In this document: piece by piece, positions 1-5,875 of the stretch
Numbering within the stretch: the stretch's first letter is position 1
Layout: each line of letters begins with the position of its first letter
Source: Methanosarcinaceae archaeon
Lineage (GTDB): Archaea > Halobacteriota > Methanosarcinia > Methanosarcinales > Methanosarcinaceae
Assembly: GCA_020793555.1 (NCBI GenBank)
Contig: DQIO01000261.1
Coordinates: forward strand, 1-11,365
Direction of reading: 5' to 3'
Length of the DNA stretch: 11,365 bases
Position numbers and translations under genes: made by a program
The notes under the pieces: model-generated
The model's database searches: none
What the model saw: only the letters and a program-made list of their open reading frames with translations
Told to the model about the DNA's origin: nothing

Positions 1-1
1 A

Positions 2-205
2 GATGGTTCTGGAATCTACATGGCTGGTGATGTAATAGCAGTTGATCCAGTTGATCCAGATCCAGAATTTGATCCAATGGTGTACGATATAGATGACAGT
101 GGAGCAATAGACAAGCCTGAAGTATTCAATGCAATCGCGGATTACTTCGATAAGATAATCTCGAAAGAGCAAGTCTTTGACGTGATAGCGGAGTATTTCA
201 AATAG
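2..205 (+). CDS. C-terminal end of a surface protein with EF-hand/dockerin-like module (5' partial)
   Basis: The reading frame is open from the left edge to TAG at 203-205, so only the last 67 residues are visible. An acidic, Pro-rich linker (VDPVDPDPEFDP) leads into a calcium-loop-like motif, DIDDSGAIDKPE, that follows the EF-hand/dockerin D-x-D-x-S-G-x-I-x-x-x-E pattern. After it come two short amphipathic helices with related ends (NAIADYF and DVIAEYF). This Asp-rich loop plus 'AIADYF...VIAEYF' tail is a common C-terminus of secreted methanogen proteins with PKD or NosD-type domains, so this is most likely the end of a large exported surface protein. That family knowledge is the only support, because the main domains lie outside the window. 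The in-frame ATG at 20 is probably internal. The gene points the same way as the secreted protein downstream, from which a hairpin separates it. Confidence 0.7.
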   Translation, partial: DGSGIYMAGDVIAVDPVDPDPEFDPMVYDIDDSGAIDKPEVFNAIADYFDKIISKEQVFDVIAEYFK

Positions 206-226
206 AGGAAGTGAATTCACTTCCTC
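205..226 (+). terminator. 22-bp perfect palindrome at the stop codon
   Basis: A perfect 22-bp palindrome (GAGGAAGTGAA and its complement) starts on the last base of the TAG stop codon. As RNA it would fold into a 9-bp stem with an AATT loop. It sits between the surface-protein tail and the next gene, as a terminator or mRNA-stabilising 3' hairpin would. No long T-tract follows, only TTTT at 231-234, so termination is an inference. Confidence 0.5.
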
Positions 227-243
227 CCAATTTTATTGGGGGT
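226..243 (+). promoter_or_regulatory. Ribosome binding site inside a small hairpin
   Basis: GGGGGT at 238-243 is the ribosome binding site for the ATG at 251 (7-nt spacer). Three of its G residues also form the 3' arm of a perfect hairpin, CCCAAT (226-231), loop TTT, ATTGGG (235-240). This decides the start at 251 over the in-frame TTG at 236, which lies inside the hairpin, and it could dampen translation. Confidence 0.5.
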
Positions 244-250
244 AGAACAA

Positions 251-1837
251 ATGAGTAGACAAAGAAAGATTTCATTACTTGTTGTGCTGTTTGTTGCAAC
301 AGTCATAATGCTACCAACCATTGCAGGGGCTGCGACATCGATCAGGACAATGCCGGCATCAGTTGAGCCAGGTGCAGAGTTTATGGTTAGTGTTTCAGCT
401 TATGATTACGGGACAATCAGTTCAGTTGTTGAAACAATTCCTGATGGATTCACCTACGTGAATTCGACACTAGATGATGTTACGAAGGTGACAGAAGATG
501 GTAATACAGTTACCTTCTATCTGATGGGACAATCGAGTTTTGACTACACTGTAACAGCATCAGATACTGATGGCACCTACATATTTAGTGGTGTTTTCAC
601 TGATGTAGATCAGGTTGAATATACAATAACTGATTCTTCCATCAATGTTTCAGCAGCAGGAGCGGTTTCGGCTTCAGCACAACGATTACTTCCTGGATCA
701 GTTGAGCCTAGCACAACGGTTACAGTTGGTATTATAGCTGCTGATTACGGGACAATCGGTTCAGTTGTTGAAACAATTCCTGCTGGATTCACCTATGTGA
801 ATTCGACACTAGATGGTGTTACGAAGGTGACAGTAGATGGTAATACAGTTACTTTCTATCTGATGGGACAATCAAGTTTCGACTACATTGTAACAGCACC
901 AGATACTAATGGCACCTACACATTCAGTGGTGTTTTCACTGATGAAGATCAGGTTGAATCTACAATAACTGATTCTTCAACTGATGTGACAACGGTACCT
1001 GGAATTCCTGCTTCAGCACAACGATCACTTCCTGTATCAGTTGAGCCTGATGCAACGGTCACAGTTGGTATTACAGTTGCTGATTACGGGACAATCGGTT
1101 CAGTTGTTGAAACAATTCCTGCTGAATTTACTTACGTGAGTTCAACACTGGATGGTGTTACGAAGGTGACAGTGGATGGTAATACAGTTACCTTCTATCT
1201 AATGGGACAATCGAGTTTCGATTACACTGTAACAGCATCAGATACTGATGGTACTTACACATTTAGTGGTGTTTTAGCTGATGAAGATCAGGTTGAATCT
1301 GCAATAAATGACTCTTCAATAGATGTAGTAACTCCTCCTATGGATATTCTACTTAAGGAAGGCTGGAACTTCATTTCGATCCCATGTGTACTCGAGAACT
1401 CAAGTATTGATGGTGTACTTGCAGGAGTGTCTTATAATTCACCACTGCTGTACTACAATGCTGAGACGTCTGTATGGGATACAGCGTTAACATTTGAACC
1501 ATTAAAAGGTTACTGGATCAATGTTTCAGCAGCGGATCAGGTAATTTTGGAAGATTCACTTGTGAAACAAGAGATTCAGGATCCACCGGCACCTCAACCA
1601 CAAATTCAAATATATGAAGGTTGGAATGCTATCGGCAGTAATTATGAGTATGCAGAAACTGCTGAGAAAACTCTGATGTCGATCGATGCCAAGTACGCAA
1701 AGATTGATGATGGGTATGGCTTGATTGCATTAAATGGCGAGGATTATGAAGATGCTGAAGATGGAACAGAAAATTTCATAATGTATCCATATAATGGATA
1801 TTGGGTATTTGTTACTCTGGATGGTGTATTAGGTTAA
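251..1837 (+). CDS. Secreted cell-surface protein with three 113-residue repeats and two GWN modules
   Basis: A 528-residue exported protein. The start is the ATG at 251, preceded by GGGGGT. It gives a clean signal peptide: MSRQRK, a hydrophobic core to about residue 24, and an AGA-type cleavage site near 25-27. Residues 29-141, 142-254 and 255 to about 364 are three copies of one beta-rich unit. Its core (DYGTIGSVVETIP, NTVTFYLMGQSSFDY, GTYTFSG) matches the DUF11-like repeats of methanogen S-layer-type and NosD proteins. Two related modules follow, starting at GWNFISIP (371) and GWNAIGS (457) and ending in GYWINV and GYWVFV. Modules of this type often end methanogen surface proteins. No PGF, PEF or VPXXXP sorting tail and no C-terminal membrane helix are present, so it is probably secreted or held non-covalently in the envelope. 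Its molecular role is unknown. Confidence 0.85.
   Translation: MSRQRKISLLVVLFVATVIMLPTIAGAATSIRTMPASVEPGAEFMVSVSAYDYGTISSVVETIPDGFTYVNSTLDDVTKVTEDGNTVTFYLMGQSSFDYTVTASDTDGTYIFSGVFTDVDQVEYTITDSSINVSAAGAVSASAQRLLPGSVEPSTTVTVGIIAADYGTIGSVVETIPAGFTYVNSTLDGVTKVTVDGNTVTFYLMGQSSFDYIVTAPDTNGTYTFSGVFTDEDQVESTITDSSTDVTTVPGIPASAQRSLPVSVEPDATVTVGITVADYGTIGSVVETIPAEFTYVSSTLDGVTKVTVDGNTVTFYLMGQSSFDYTVTASDTDGTYTFSGVLADEDQVESAINDSSIDVVTPPMDILLKEGWNFISIPCVLENSSIDGVLAGVSYNSPLLYYNAETSVWDTALTFEPLKGYWINVSAADQVILEDSLVKQEIQDPPAPQPQIQIYEGWNAIGSNYEYAETAEKTLMSIDAKYAKIDDGYGLIALNGEDYEDAEDGTENFIMYPYNGYWVFVTLDGVLG
335..1340 (+). repeat. Three tandem 339-bp coding repeats
   Basis: Copies run 335-673, 674-1012 and 1013 to about 1340. 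The landmarks AGTTGAGCC (361, 700, 1039) and GATTACGGG (404, 743, 1082) recur at exactly 339 bp, which is 113 codons with no indels. Long blocks are identical in all three, including synonymous positions, which indicates recent duplication or continuing gene conversion. Confidence 0.9.
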
Positions 1838-1845
1838 GTTTAATC

Positions 1846-1916
1846 GAAAAGGCATTGGACTTAGTCTTATTGAAACGATTTGGAGGTAAGATAAGAATAG
1901 AAATGGGATTACAATT
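1846..1916 (+). pseudogene. Possible fragment of a winged-helix regulator gene leader
   Basis: GGAGGTAAGATAAGA (1882-1896) matches 7019-7033, at the front of the second winged-helix gene, with one mismatch, and GAAATGG follows in both. Upstream, both also share GGCATTG and CTTATT in the same order. In the matching frame the fragment reads ALDLVLLKRFGGKIRIEMG and then a stop; the second regulator reads LLIRLTRGGKIRR there. It may be a decayed third copy, or only a shared leader containing a good ribosome binding site. The homology is short, so this is tentative. Confidence 0.3.
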
Positions 1917-1952
1917 GTGATGGGTTCTTATACTCATCACTATTAATTTTTT
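1917..1952 (+). terminator. Hairpin plus T-tract terminator
   Basis: GTGATGGGT (1917-1925) pairs with ACTCATCAC (1932-1940) in a 9-bp stem with one G-U pair and a 6-nt loop. TATTAA and T6 (1947-1952) follow. It lies 80 nt after the repeat protein and just before the TATA box of the next gene. Confidence 0.6.
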
Positions 1953-1955
1953 ATT

Positions 1956-1964
1956 GTATATAAT
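1956..1964 (+). promoter_or_regulatory. TATA box for the small surface protein gene
   Basis: GTATATAAT is a good archaeal TATA box. Transcription would start near 1985, giving a leader of about 60 nt to the ATG at 2047. This argues against the in-frame TTG at 1954, which overlaps the TATA box itself. Confidence 0.5.
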
Positions 1965-2046
1965 TTGTAAAATTATGTACACCAAGTTAATCTGCGCTTC
2001 AGCAAAGATTTTCTTGTTAAATCTTATGTCGAGTAAAGGTGGTTAT

Positions 2047-2724
2047 ATGAATGTAAATTATAAAAGCGTCTTTCCATTTGCAATTACTTTACAAATATTA
2101 GTCGTATTGTTTGCAGTTATGGTAATTCCTGCTGTTGCATTGCCAGAGAAGCCGCTTATGCTACAGGGTAGTTTGGAGTTGGATGGGAAGCCAGCACCTA
2201 TAGGTACTGTAGTATCTGCGGAACTTAATGGTGAGGTAGTTGGAACTACAACAGTAGATTATGACGGAGTATATGGGTATAATTCCGCAAAACAATTGAC
2301 CATTACATGTTCAAGTGAAGAGTACGTCAATCTTGTATTCCGTGTAGATGGGAATGAGGCACAACTCGTGGATTCTAATGTACTCATAGGGGCCGATTAC
2401 GGGCAGATTTTGGATTCCATTGACATGGTTGCAACATCGCCTGTTAGTGGTGGTAGCAGTAGCAGTGGCGGTAGCAGTAGCTATTATAGCACATCAACGA
2501 ATGATTCCGAGATGGATGTTGAAAGTCAGGATGGATCCATTGCAAGTGCAGACACCACTGATGATACATCTCTTAAGAGTGTAGCAACAACTCAACCAAC
2601 GGAGTCTACAGGAAAAGAGATCCCTGCATCAGAGACTGGGAACGGATTATCGACAATTCTAATTGTAGCAATTATTTTGATAGGTATTGTTGCAATTGTG
2701 GGATATAAATTGAAAGAAAATTGA
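2047..2724 (+). CDS. Membrane-anchored Ser/Thr-rich surface protein
   Basis: A 225-residue protein. The ATG at 2047 was chosen because GGTGG (2038-2042) precedes it by 4 nt and because it gives a normal signal peptide (hydrophobic residues 11-31, cleavage near AVALP). A compact extracellular domain follows (about 35-130), including a LQGSLELDGKPAPIGTVVSAEL stretch that looks like a beta-sandwich carrying the phrases 'GTVVSAELNG' and 'GVYGY'. Next is a low-complexity linker (132-198) with SGGSSSSGGSSSYYS and many T/S/D residues, likely glycosylated. A single C-terminal helix (LSTILIVAIILIGIVAIVG, 201-219) and a KLKEN tail anchor it with the bulk outside. The architecture is typical of methanogen envelope proteins, but no sorting motif such as PGF or VPXXXP precedes the helix, so it is probably permanently membrane-bound. 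Function unknown. It has its own promoter and is followed by a strong hairpin. Confidence 0.8.
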   Translation: MNVNYKSVFPFAITLQILVVLFAVMVIPAVALPEKPLMLQGSLELDGKPAPIGTVVSAELNGEVVGTTTVDYDGVYGYNSAKQLTITCSSEEYVNLVFRVDGNEAQLVDSNVLIGADYGQILDSIDMVATSPVSGGSSSSGGSSSYYSTSTNDSEMDVESQDGSIASADTTDDTSLKSVATTQPTESTGKEIPASETGNGLSTILIVAIILIGIVAIVGYKLKEN

Positions 2725-2759
2725 GCGATAAAAAATTTGAGCGGGTTGGGAAGTGGATA

Positions 2760-2790
2760 AACAAAAGTTTTGGGAGACAAAACTTTTGTT
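2760..2790 (+). terminator. 13-bp stem hairpin terminator
   Basis: AACAAAAGTTTTG (2760-2772) and CAAAACTTTTGTT (2778-2790) form a perfect 13-bp stem with a GGAGA loop, 36 nt after the surface protein's stop codon. The 3' arm is itself T-rich. It is the strongest hairpin in this part of the window. Confidence 0.65.
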
Positions 2791-2803
2791 ATTCCCATTA
2801 TAA

Positions 2804-3054
2804 TTTGACAGTGATAGAATAAACAATGCATCCGGTGTCTGTGTCAATTCCGGTGATAAAAACCTGACAATTGACTTTGGTTACTACTTTGAGTCGGTGA
2901 TTTATATTGTCAAAGATTATCGGTTACTGGAAAAACCGTACAGATGCATGGTTATGGAACCATGTAACTTGTAATCCATCACAAGGTACTGATGGGGTAT
3001 GCACTACAATTTAAGGATGAGCTTGATGAATATAATAACATGAGAGATACGTAA
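2804..3054 (+). pseudogene. Remnant of an SdrD-type surface protein in three frames
   Basis: This gap has no intact gene, but it holds protein-like text in successive frames. From 2822, frame 2 reads NNASGVCVNSGDKNLTIDFG then YYFE, the end of an SdrD B-like repeat. From 2910 the next frame reads SKIIGYWKNRTDAWLWNHV and stops at 3012-3014. From about 3001 the third frame reads ALQFKDELDEYNNMRDT and stops at 3052. 'TIDFGYY', 'GYWKN..DAW' and 'LKDELDEYNNM' occur in this order in SdrD-domain surface proteins of methanogens (family knowledge). At least two frameshifts and the loss of most of the gene make it a relic, with no start codon or ribosome site. Confidence 0.65.
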
Positions 3055-3142
3055 AACTTCACAATCTTGAATCGTGGAAGAGGGATCTTAAACATGTGAA
3101 TTTAACATATTAAATTATACAAAAATAACTGGGTGTGAAATC

Positions 3143-3367
3143 ATTAGGCGGAGTAGAATTGACATAAGTGCAGAAATATTAAGAGTTGCAACACAGGGGG
3201 CCAATAAGACACAGATCGTCTATGGTACAAATCTTAATTTTGAAGTTGCAAAAAGATATCTTGAAATGTTGCAGGAAAAGGGATTGATCAAACACGACGG
3301 AGATTTGTATTTAACGACTTCAAAAGGTAAGGAATTCCAGGAACTTGCGAAGGAATTAAAGTTGTAA
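3143..3367 (+). CDS. Small archaeal winged-helix regulator, no canonical start codon (copy 1)
   Basis: A 74-residue protein ending at TAA 3365-3367. It belongs to the archaeal winged-helix family of the HTH_45/COG3432 type. Helix 1 is RIDISAEILRVA, the recognition region is ANKTQIVYGTNLNFEVAKRYL, and the wing is LIKHDGDLYLTTSKGKEFQ. Such proteins are presumed DNA-binding repressors; the target here is unknown. Family members normally begin with Met directly before RRSR; here that codon is ATT (3143-3145). The frame runs back only to TAA at 3089-3091 and contains no ATG, GTG or TTG. GGGTG (3131-3135) sits 7 nt before the ATT, as expected of a ribosome binding site. Either translation starts at ATT or the start codon has been lost. 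The rest of the gene is intact. It is 55% identical to the second copy near 7000 and lies 52 nt before the DUF116 gene, probably in one transcript. Confidence 0.7.
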   Translation: MRRSRIDISAEILRVATQGANKTQIVYGTNLNFEVAKRYLEMLQEKGLIKHDGDLYLTTSKGKEFQELAKELKL

Positions 3368-3406
3368 AGAACATACAATAGATTTTCAGGGATACAATTG
3401 TTTTAA

Positions 3407-3431
3407 GGGGGTTAAAGCACGAAAATTCGTG
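3407..3431 (+). promoter_or_regulatory. Ribosome binding site and palindrome at the DUF116 gene start
   Basis: GGGGGT (3407-3412) lies 6 nt before ACG (3419-3421), the likely initiation site of the DUF116 gene. The ACG is inside a perfect 14-bp palindrome, CACGAAAATTCGTG (3418-3431), which can fold as a 5-bp stem with an AAAT loop. The downstream TTG at 3461 has no such ribosome site. Confidence 0.5.
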
Positions 3432-4090
3432 AAATACTATACGCACTTAGACCATATTCGTTGAATAAGGCACTGATAAAGAGAAAATTTGGATGCAGTG
3501 ATGTTTCTACAACGTTAAGAGATGGTCGAGTTATCATCTATCCTCCTATGCTTGATCTAAAAAAAATAGTAACTTCTGAACTTGACAAGACTGTTGCATT
3601 TTTACCATATTGTGCAAAACCATTTGAAGATTTCGAATGTCCGGCGAATGATTCTCACTGTGAACGTAAGAATCAAAGATGTATCAAAGTATCAGGCGGC
3701 GAATGTAATGTTCCATGTTCACTTGGTAAAATGGTTGATGTTCTTAAAAATCATGGATTTAGAAAAGACCAGATATTCATAATTGATAGTGATTCAAATC
3801 TGTTTCCATGGCTTATCAAGAAGAAAGAAGAAGGATATAAGTATGTGATTCCTGGGGTTGCCTGTTATTATGGCATAGGGTATGCGCTGGATTTTATCGG
3901 GCGTGAATTGGGATATAGCGGTTGTATTGTCCTGTTGGAAGATTACATCCCCGGGGATACTAAACATGGTGTATGCAGGAGCATTAGTGACTACATGCAC
4001 ATGGAAAAAACTGACAAAGGCAAGAGAACGAAAATTGATGACAAGTCTATTCGTTTGATTGAAAAAATACTGGATGGTGATTACCCGTAA
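3419..4090 (+). CDS. DUF116-family cysteine-rich protein, possible ACG start
   Basis: A protein of 223 residues if read from ACG 3419, or 209 from the TTG at 3461. I take the upstream start because KIREILYALRPYS, encoded between the two, looks like conserved protein and because GGGGGT lies 6 nt before the ACG. The body resembles the DUF116 family of methanogens and other anaerobes. A cysteine cluster (C65, C74, C81, C88, C96, C100) is followed by an alpha/beta domain (DQIFIIDSDSNLFPWLI, KYVIPGVACYYGIGYALDF, GCIVLLEDYIPGDTKHGVC) with C149, C169 and C186. Ten cysteines suggest a metal or Fe-S site in a cytoplasmic protein; there is no signal peptide. The family's reaction is unknown. The winged-helix gene 52 nt upstream is probably co-transcribed and may regulate it. 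Confidence 0.72.
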   Translation, partial: TKIREILYALRPYSLNKALIKRKFGCSDVSTTLRDGRVIIYPPMLDLKKIVTSELDKTVAFLPYCAKPFEDFECPANDSHCERKNQRCIKVSGGECNVPCSLGKMVDVLKNHGFRKDQIFIIDSDSNLFPWLIKKKEEGYKYVIPGVACYYGIGYALDFIGRELGYSGCIVLLEDYIPGDTKHGVCRSISDYMHMEKTDKGKRTKIDDKSIRLIEKILDGDYP

Positions 4091-4224
4091 TATTGTATAC
4101 ATGTGCGAATGTCAAGGCATGTACGCTAATGTTAGTTTTACTCTATATTATCTGGAAAAATAGATTGATATCTAGTGGCTGAACTAACTTTCAAATTTAT
4201 AATTCTAAACATTGTTTAGTGCGG

Positions 4225-4307
4225 TAATATAAGGATTAAAACAAATGTTTCATTGTAATCCTATTGATAGATGGAGGAGTATAATGGAAGGGAGATGGCA
4301 AGAATGA
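4225..4307 (+). promoter_or_regulatory. Promoter and leader with a short coupled ORF
   Basis: TAATATAAG (4225-4233) is a plausible TATA box. A weak 7-bp inverted repeat (AGGATTA 4232-4238, TAATCCT 4256-4262) follows. GGAGGAG (4273-4279) is a strong ribosome site for an ATG at 4284 that encodes only MEGRWQE. Its TGA (4305-4307) overlaps the ATG (4304) of the surface protein as ATGA, the usual arrangement for translational coupling. Confidence 0.4.
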
Positions 4308-5815
4308 AGAAATTAATTATTTTTTGTGCGATCTTATTGGTCGCATCGATGGTTCCTATGGCAGCCGCAATAACTGTGGACGGCCATAACGATCCAGGGG
4401 AATGGAATGGGAATTGGGCATATGACCAGACTCAGGCTATCGGGTATGATACAGACGGTCCTTTCGGAGACCAGTTGGTTATACGGCAGGGTGGTTTTAG
4501 TTATCCAACCACTATTTGGTATGATCTTGACCCACAAGATGATTCAGGCCCCACATTTACTGACACAATGGCAACAGAAGGCATAGTTCCCAGTGGCTTT
4601 GATATCATGAGCATATCTGCGCGTTATGATCCTGGCACTGATACTTTGTATGGTCTGTGTGAAGTATATGGTACACCTGGGGATCTTGATGGAAATGATA
4701 ATATAGCAACTGATTCATTAAATAATGGGGATGACCTTGGGGATGCCGGGCCAGCCGGTTCAGGCGTTGGGTCGGATGAATCATGGGAGATAAAAGCATC
4801 ACAGAATGGAAATGATGTTTGGATTGTTCTTTCTAACAACAATTGGACCGTCTTTGATGGAATTCCACTGGCTCATAGTGAGGTTGACGCCAAATTCGCA
4901 TCTGATGACAATCCTTGCTATGAGATTGCAATTAGCGCGATGTCTACGCATTTTGATCTGAGTTTGGGTGCATCCCCAGTGATGATCGAAATAAAAGCAG
5001 GTGGAAACCGTGATGTGCCTGGAGAGGATACTGCGACAGCATTTATGTACTTACCCGATCCAGCGATTGACATCGAGAAATCCACAAACGGAGAAGATGC
5101 AGATACTCCAACAGGTCCAATACTTGAAATGGGCGATTCTGTCACCTGGGAATATGTGATCACAAATACAGGAGCTAACACGTTAAGCAACATTGTTGTC
5201 AATGATGACAAGATCGGGGCAATTACATTGCCACAGACCACTCTTGAACCGGGTGCGTCAATGTCTGCTACCGAATCAAGCACAGTGACAGCGTATGGTC
5301 AATATGCAAATCTGGCTACGGTTGATGGGGATTTCGTTGGAATACCGGTCACAGATAATGACCCAAGTCATTACCTCGCTCCTGAAGCCAACCCGGATAT
5401 TTCCATCGAGAAGCATACAAACGGAGTGGATGCTGATAATCCAAGAGGACCATATCTTAATATGGGCGATACGGTTAACTGGGAGTATATAGTCACAAAT
5501 ACAGGTGATGTTACACTGAGCAATATTGTTGTTATTGATGACAAGATCGGTGCAATCACACTTCCAAAGACTACTCTTGAACCAGGTGAGTCAATGACTG
5601 GCACAGATACGGGCACAGTTACTGATTATGGTCAGTACGAAAATGAGGCGGAAGTAACAGGGGACTACAATGCTATCACATTTAGTGATATAGATCCCAG
5701 CCACTACTACTGTGAACCACCTACAGAAGTACCGGCTCTTACGCCTGCAGGACTATTTGGTCTCATTGGAATATTGGGTATGATAGGGATTATCGCGGTA
5801 AAACGCCGCGACTAA
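4304..5815 (+). CDS. Secreted DUF11-repeat protein with VPXXXP-CTERM sorting signal
   Basis: A 503-residue surface protein. The ATG at 4304 gives a classical signal peptide (MKKLIIFCAILLVASMVPMAAA). In-frame ATGs at 4295 and 4271 would add up to 11 polar residues and remain possible. Residues 23-250 form a beta-rich extracellular domain beginning ITVDGHNDPGEWNG, with many Asp/Asn residues and an acidic segment (128-160) that could bind calcium. Residues 254-359 and 365-469 are two DUF11-like repeats 111 residues apart (IDIEKSTNGEDADTP and ISIEKHTNGVDADNP), each with VTNTG-type strands and DNDPSHY-like ends. The tail EVPALTP, a hydrophobic segment (483-499) and KRRD is the tripartite VPXXXP-CTERM signal, predicted to be recognised by archaeosortase B, cut near the motif and probably linked to a lipid. 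The sortase gene lies 60 bp downstream, so this is likely its dedicated substrate. Confidence 0.85.
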   Translation: MKKLIIFCAILLVASMVPMAAAITVDGHNDPGEWNGNWAYDQTQAIGYDTDGPFGDQLVIRQGGFSYPTTIWYDLDPQDDSGPTFTDTMATEGIVPSGFDIMSISARYDPGTDTLYGLCEVYGTPGDLDGNDNIATDSLNNGDDLGDAGPAGSGVGSDESWEIKASQNGNDVWIVLSNNNWTVFDGIPLAHSEVDAKFASDDNPCYEIAISAMSTHFDLSLGASPVMIEIKAGGNRDVPGEDTATAFMYLPDPAIDIEKSTNGEDADTPTGPILEMGDSVTWEYVITNTGANTLSNIVVNDDKIGAITLPQTTLEPGASMSATESSTVTAYGQYANLATVDGDFVGIPVTDNDPSHYLAPEANPDISIEKHTNGVDADNPRGPYLNMGDTVNWEYIVTNTGDVTLSNIVVIDDKIGAITLPKTTLEPGESMTGTDTGTVTDYGQYENEAEVTGDYNAITFSDIDPSHYYCEPPTEVPALTPAGLFGLIGILGMIGIIAVKRRD

Positions 5816-5842
5816 ATCCCTCTTTTTTCCTTTTTCTTTTTT
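5793..5842 (+). terminator. Hairpin plus long T-rich tract
   Basis: TCGCGG (5793-5798) pairs with CCGCGA (5806-5811) across a 7-nt loop, within the last codons of the surface protein. Three T runs, of 6, 5 and 6, follow between 5823 and 5842. Stem plus T-rich tract, or the tract alone, fits archaeal termination. Some readthrough into the archaeosortase gene is possible, and TTTAAATT (5840-5847) could be that gene's own TATA box. Confidence 0.6.
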
Positions 5843-5875
5843 AAATTTTGAATCTTTATTGATGTCATTGGAATC

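Noticed and set aside
236..250. TTG start at 236 for the repeat protein
   Set aside because: It lies within the hairpin and upstream of the ribosome site. ATG 251 gives the correct spacing and a clean signal peptide.
1954..2046. Extended N-terminus from TTG 1954 for the small surface protein
   Set aside because: The TTG overlaps the TATA box, and the extension would place a non-signal sequence before a perfect signal peptide at 2047.
4098..4123. Inverted repeat TACATG/CATGTA after the DUF116 gene
   Set aside because: Only 6-7 bp with a 14-nt loop and no T-tract directly after it; too weak to call a terminator.
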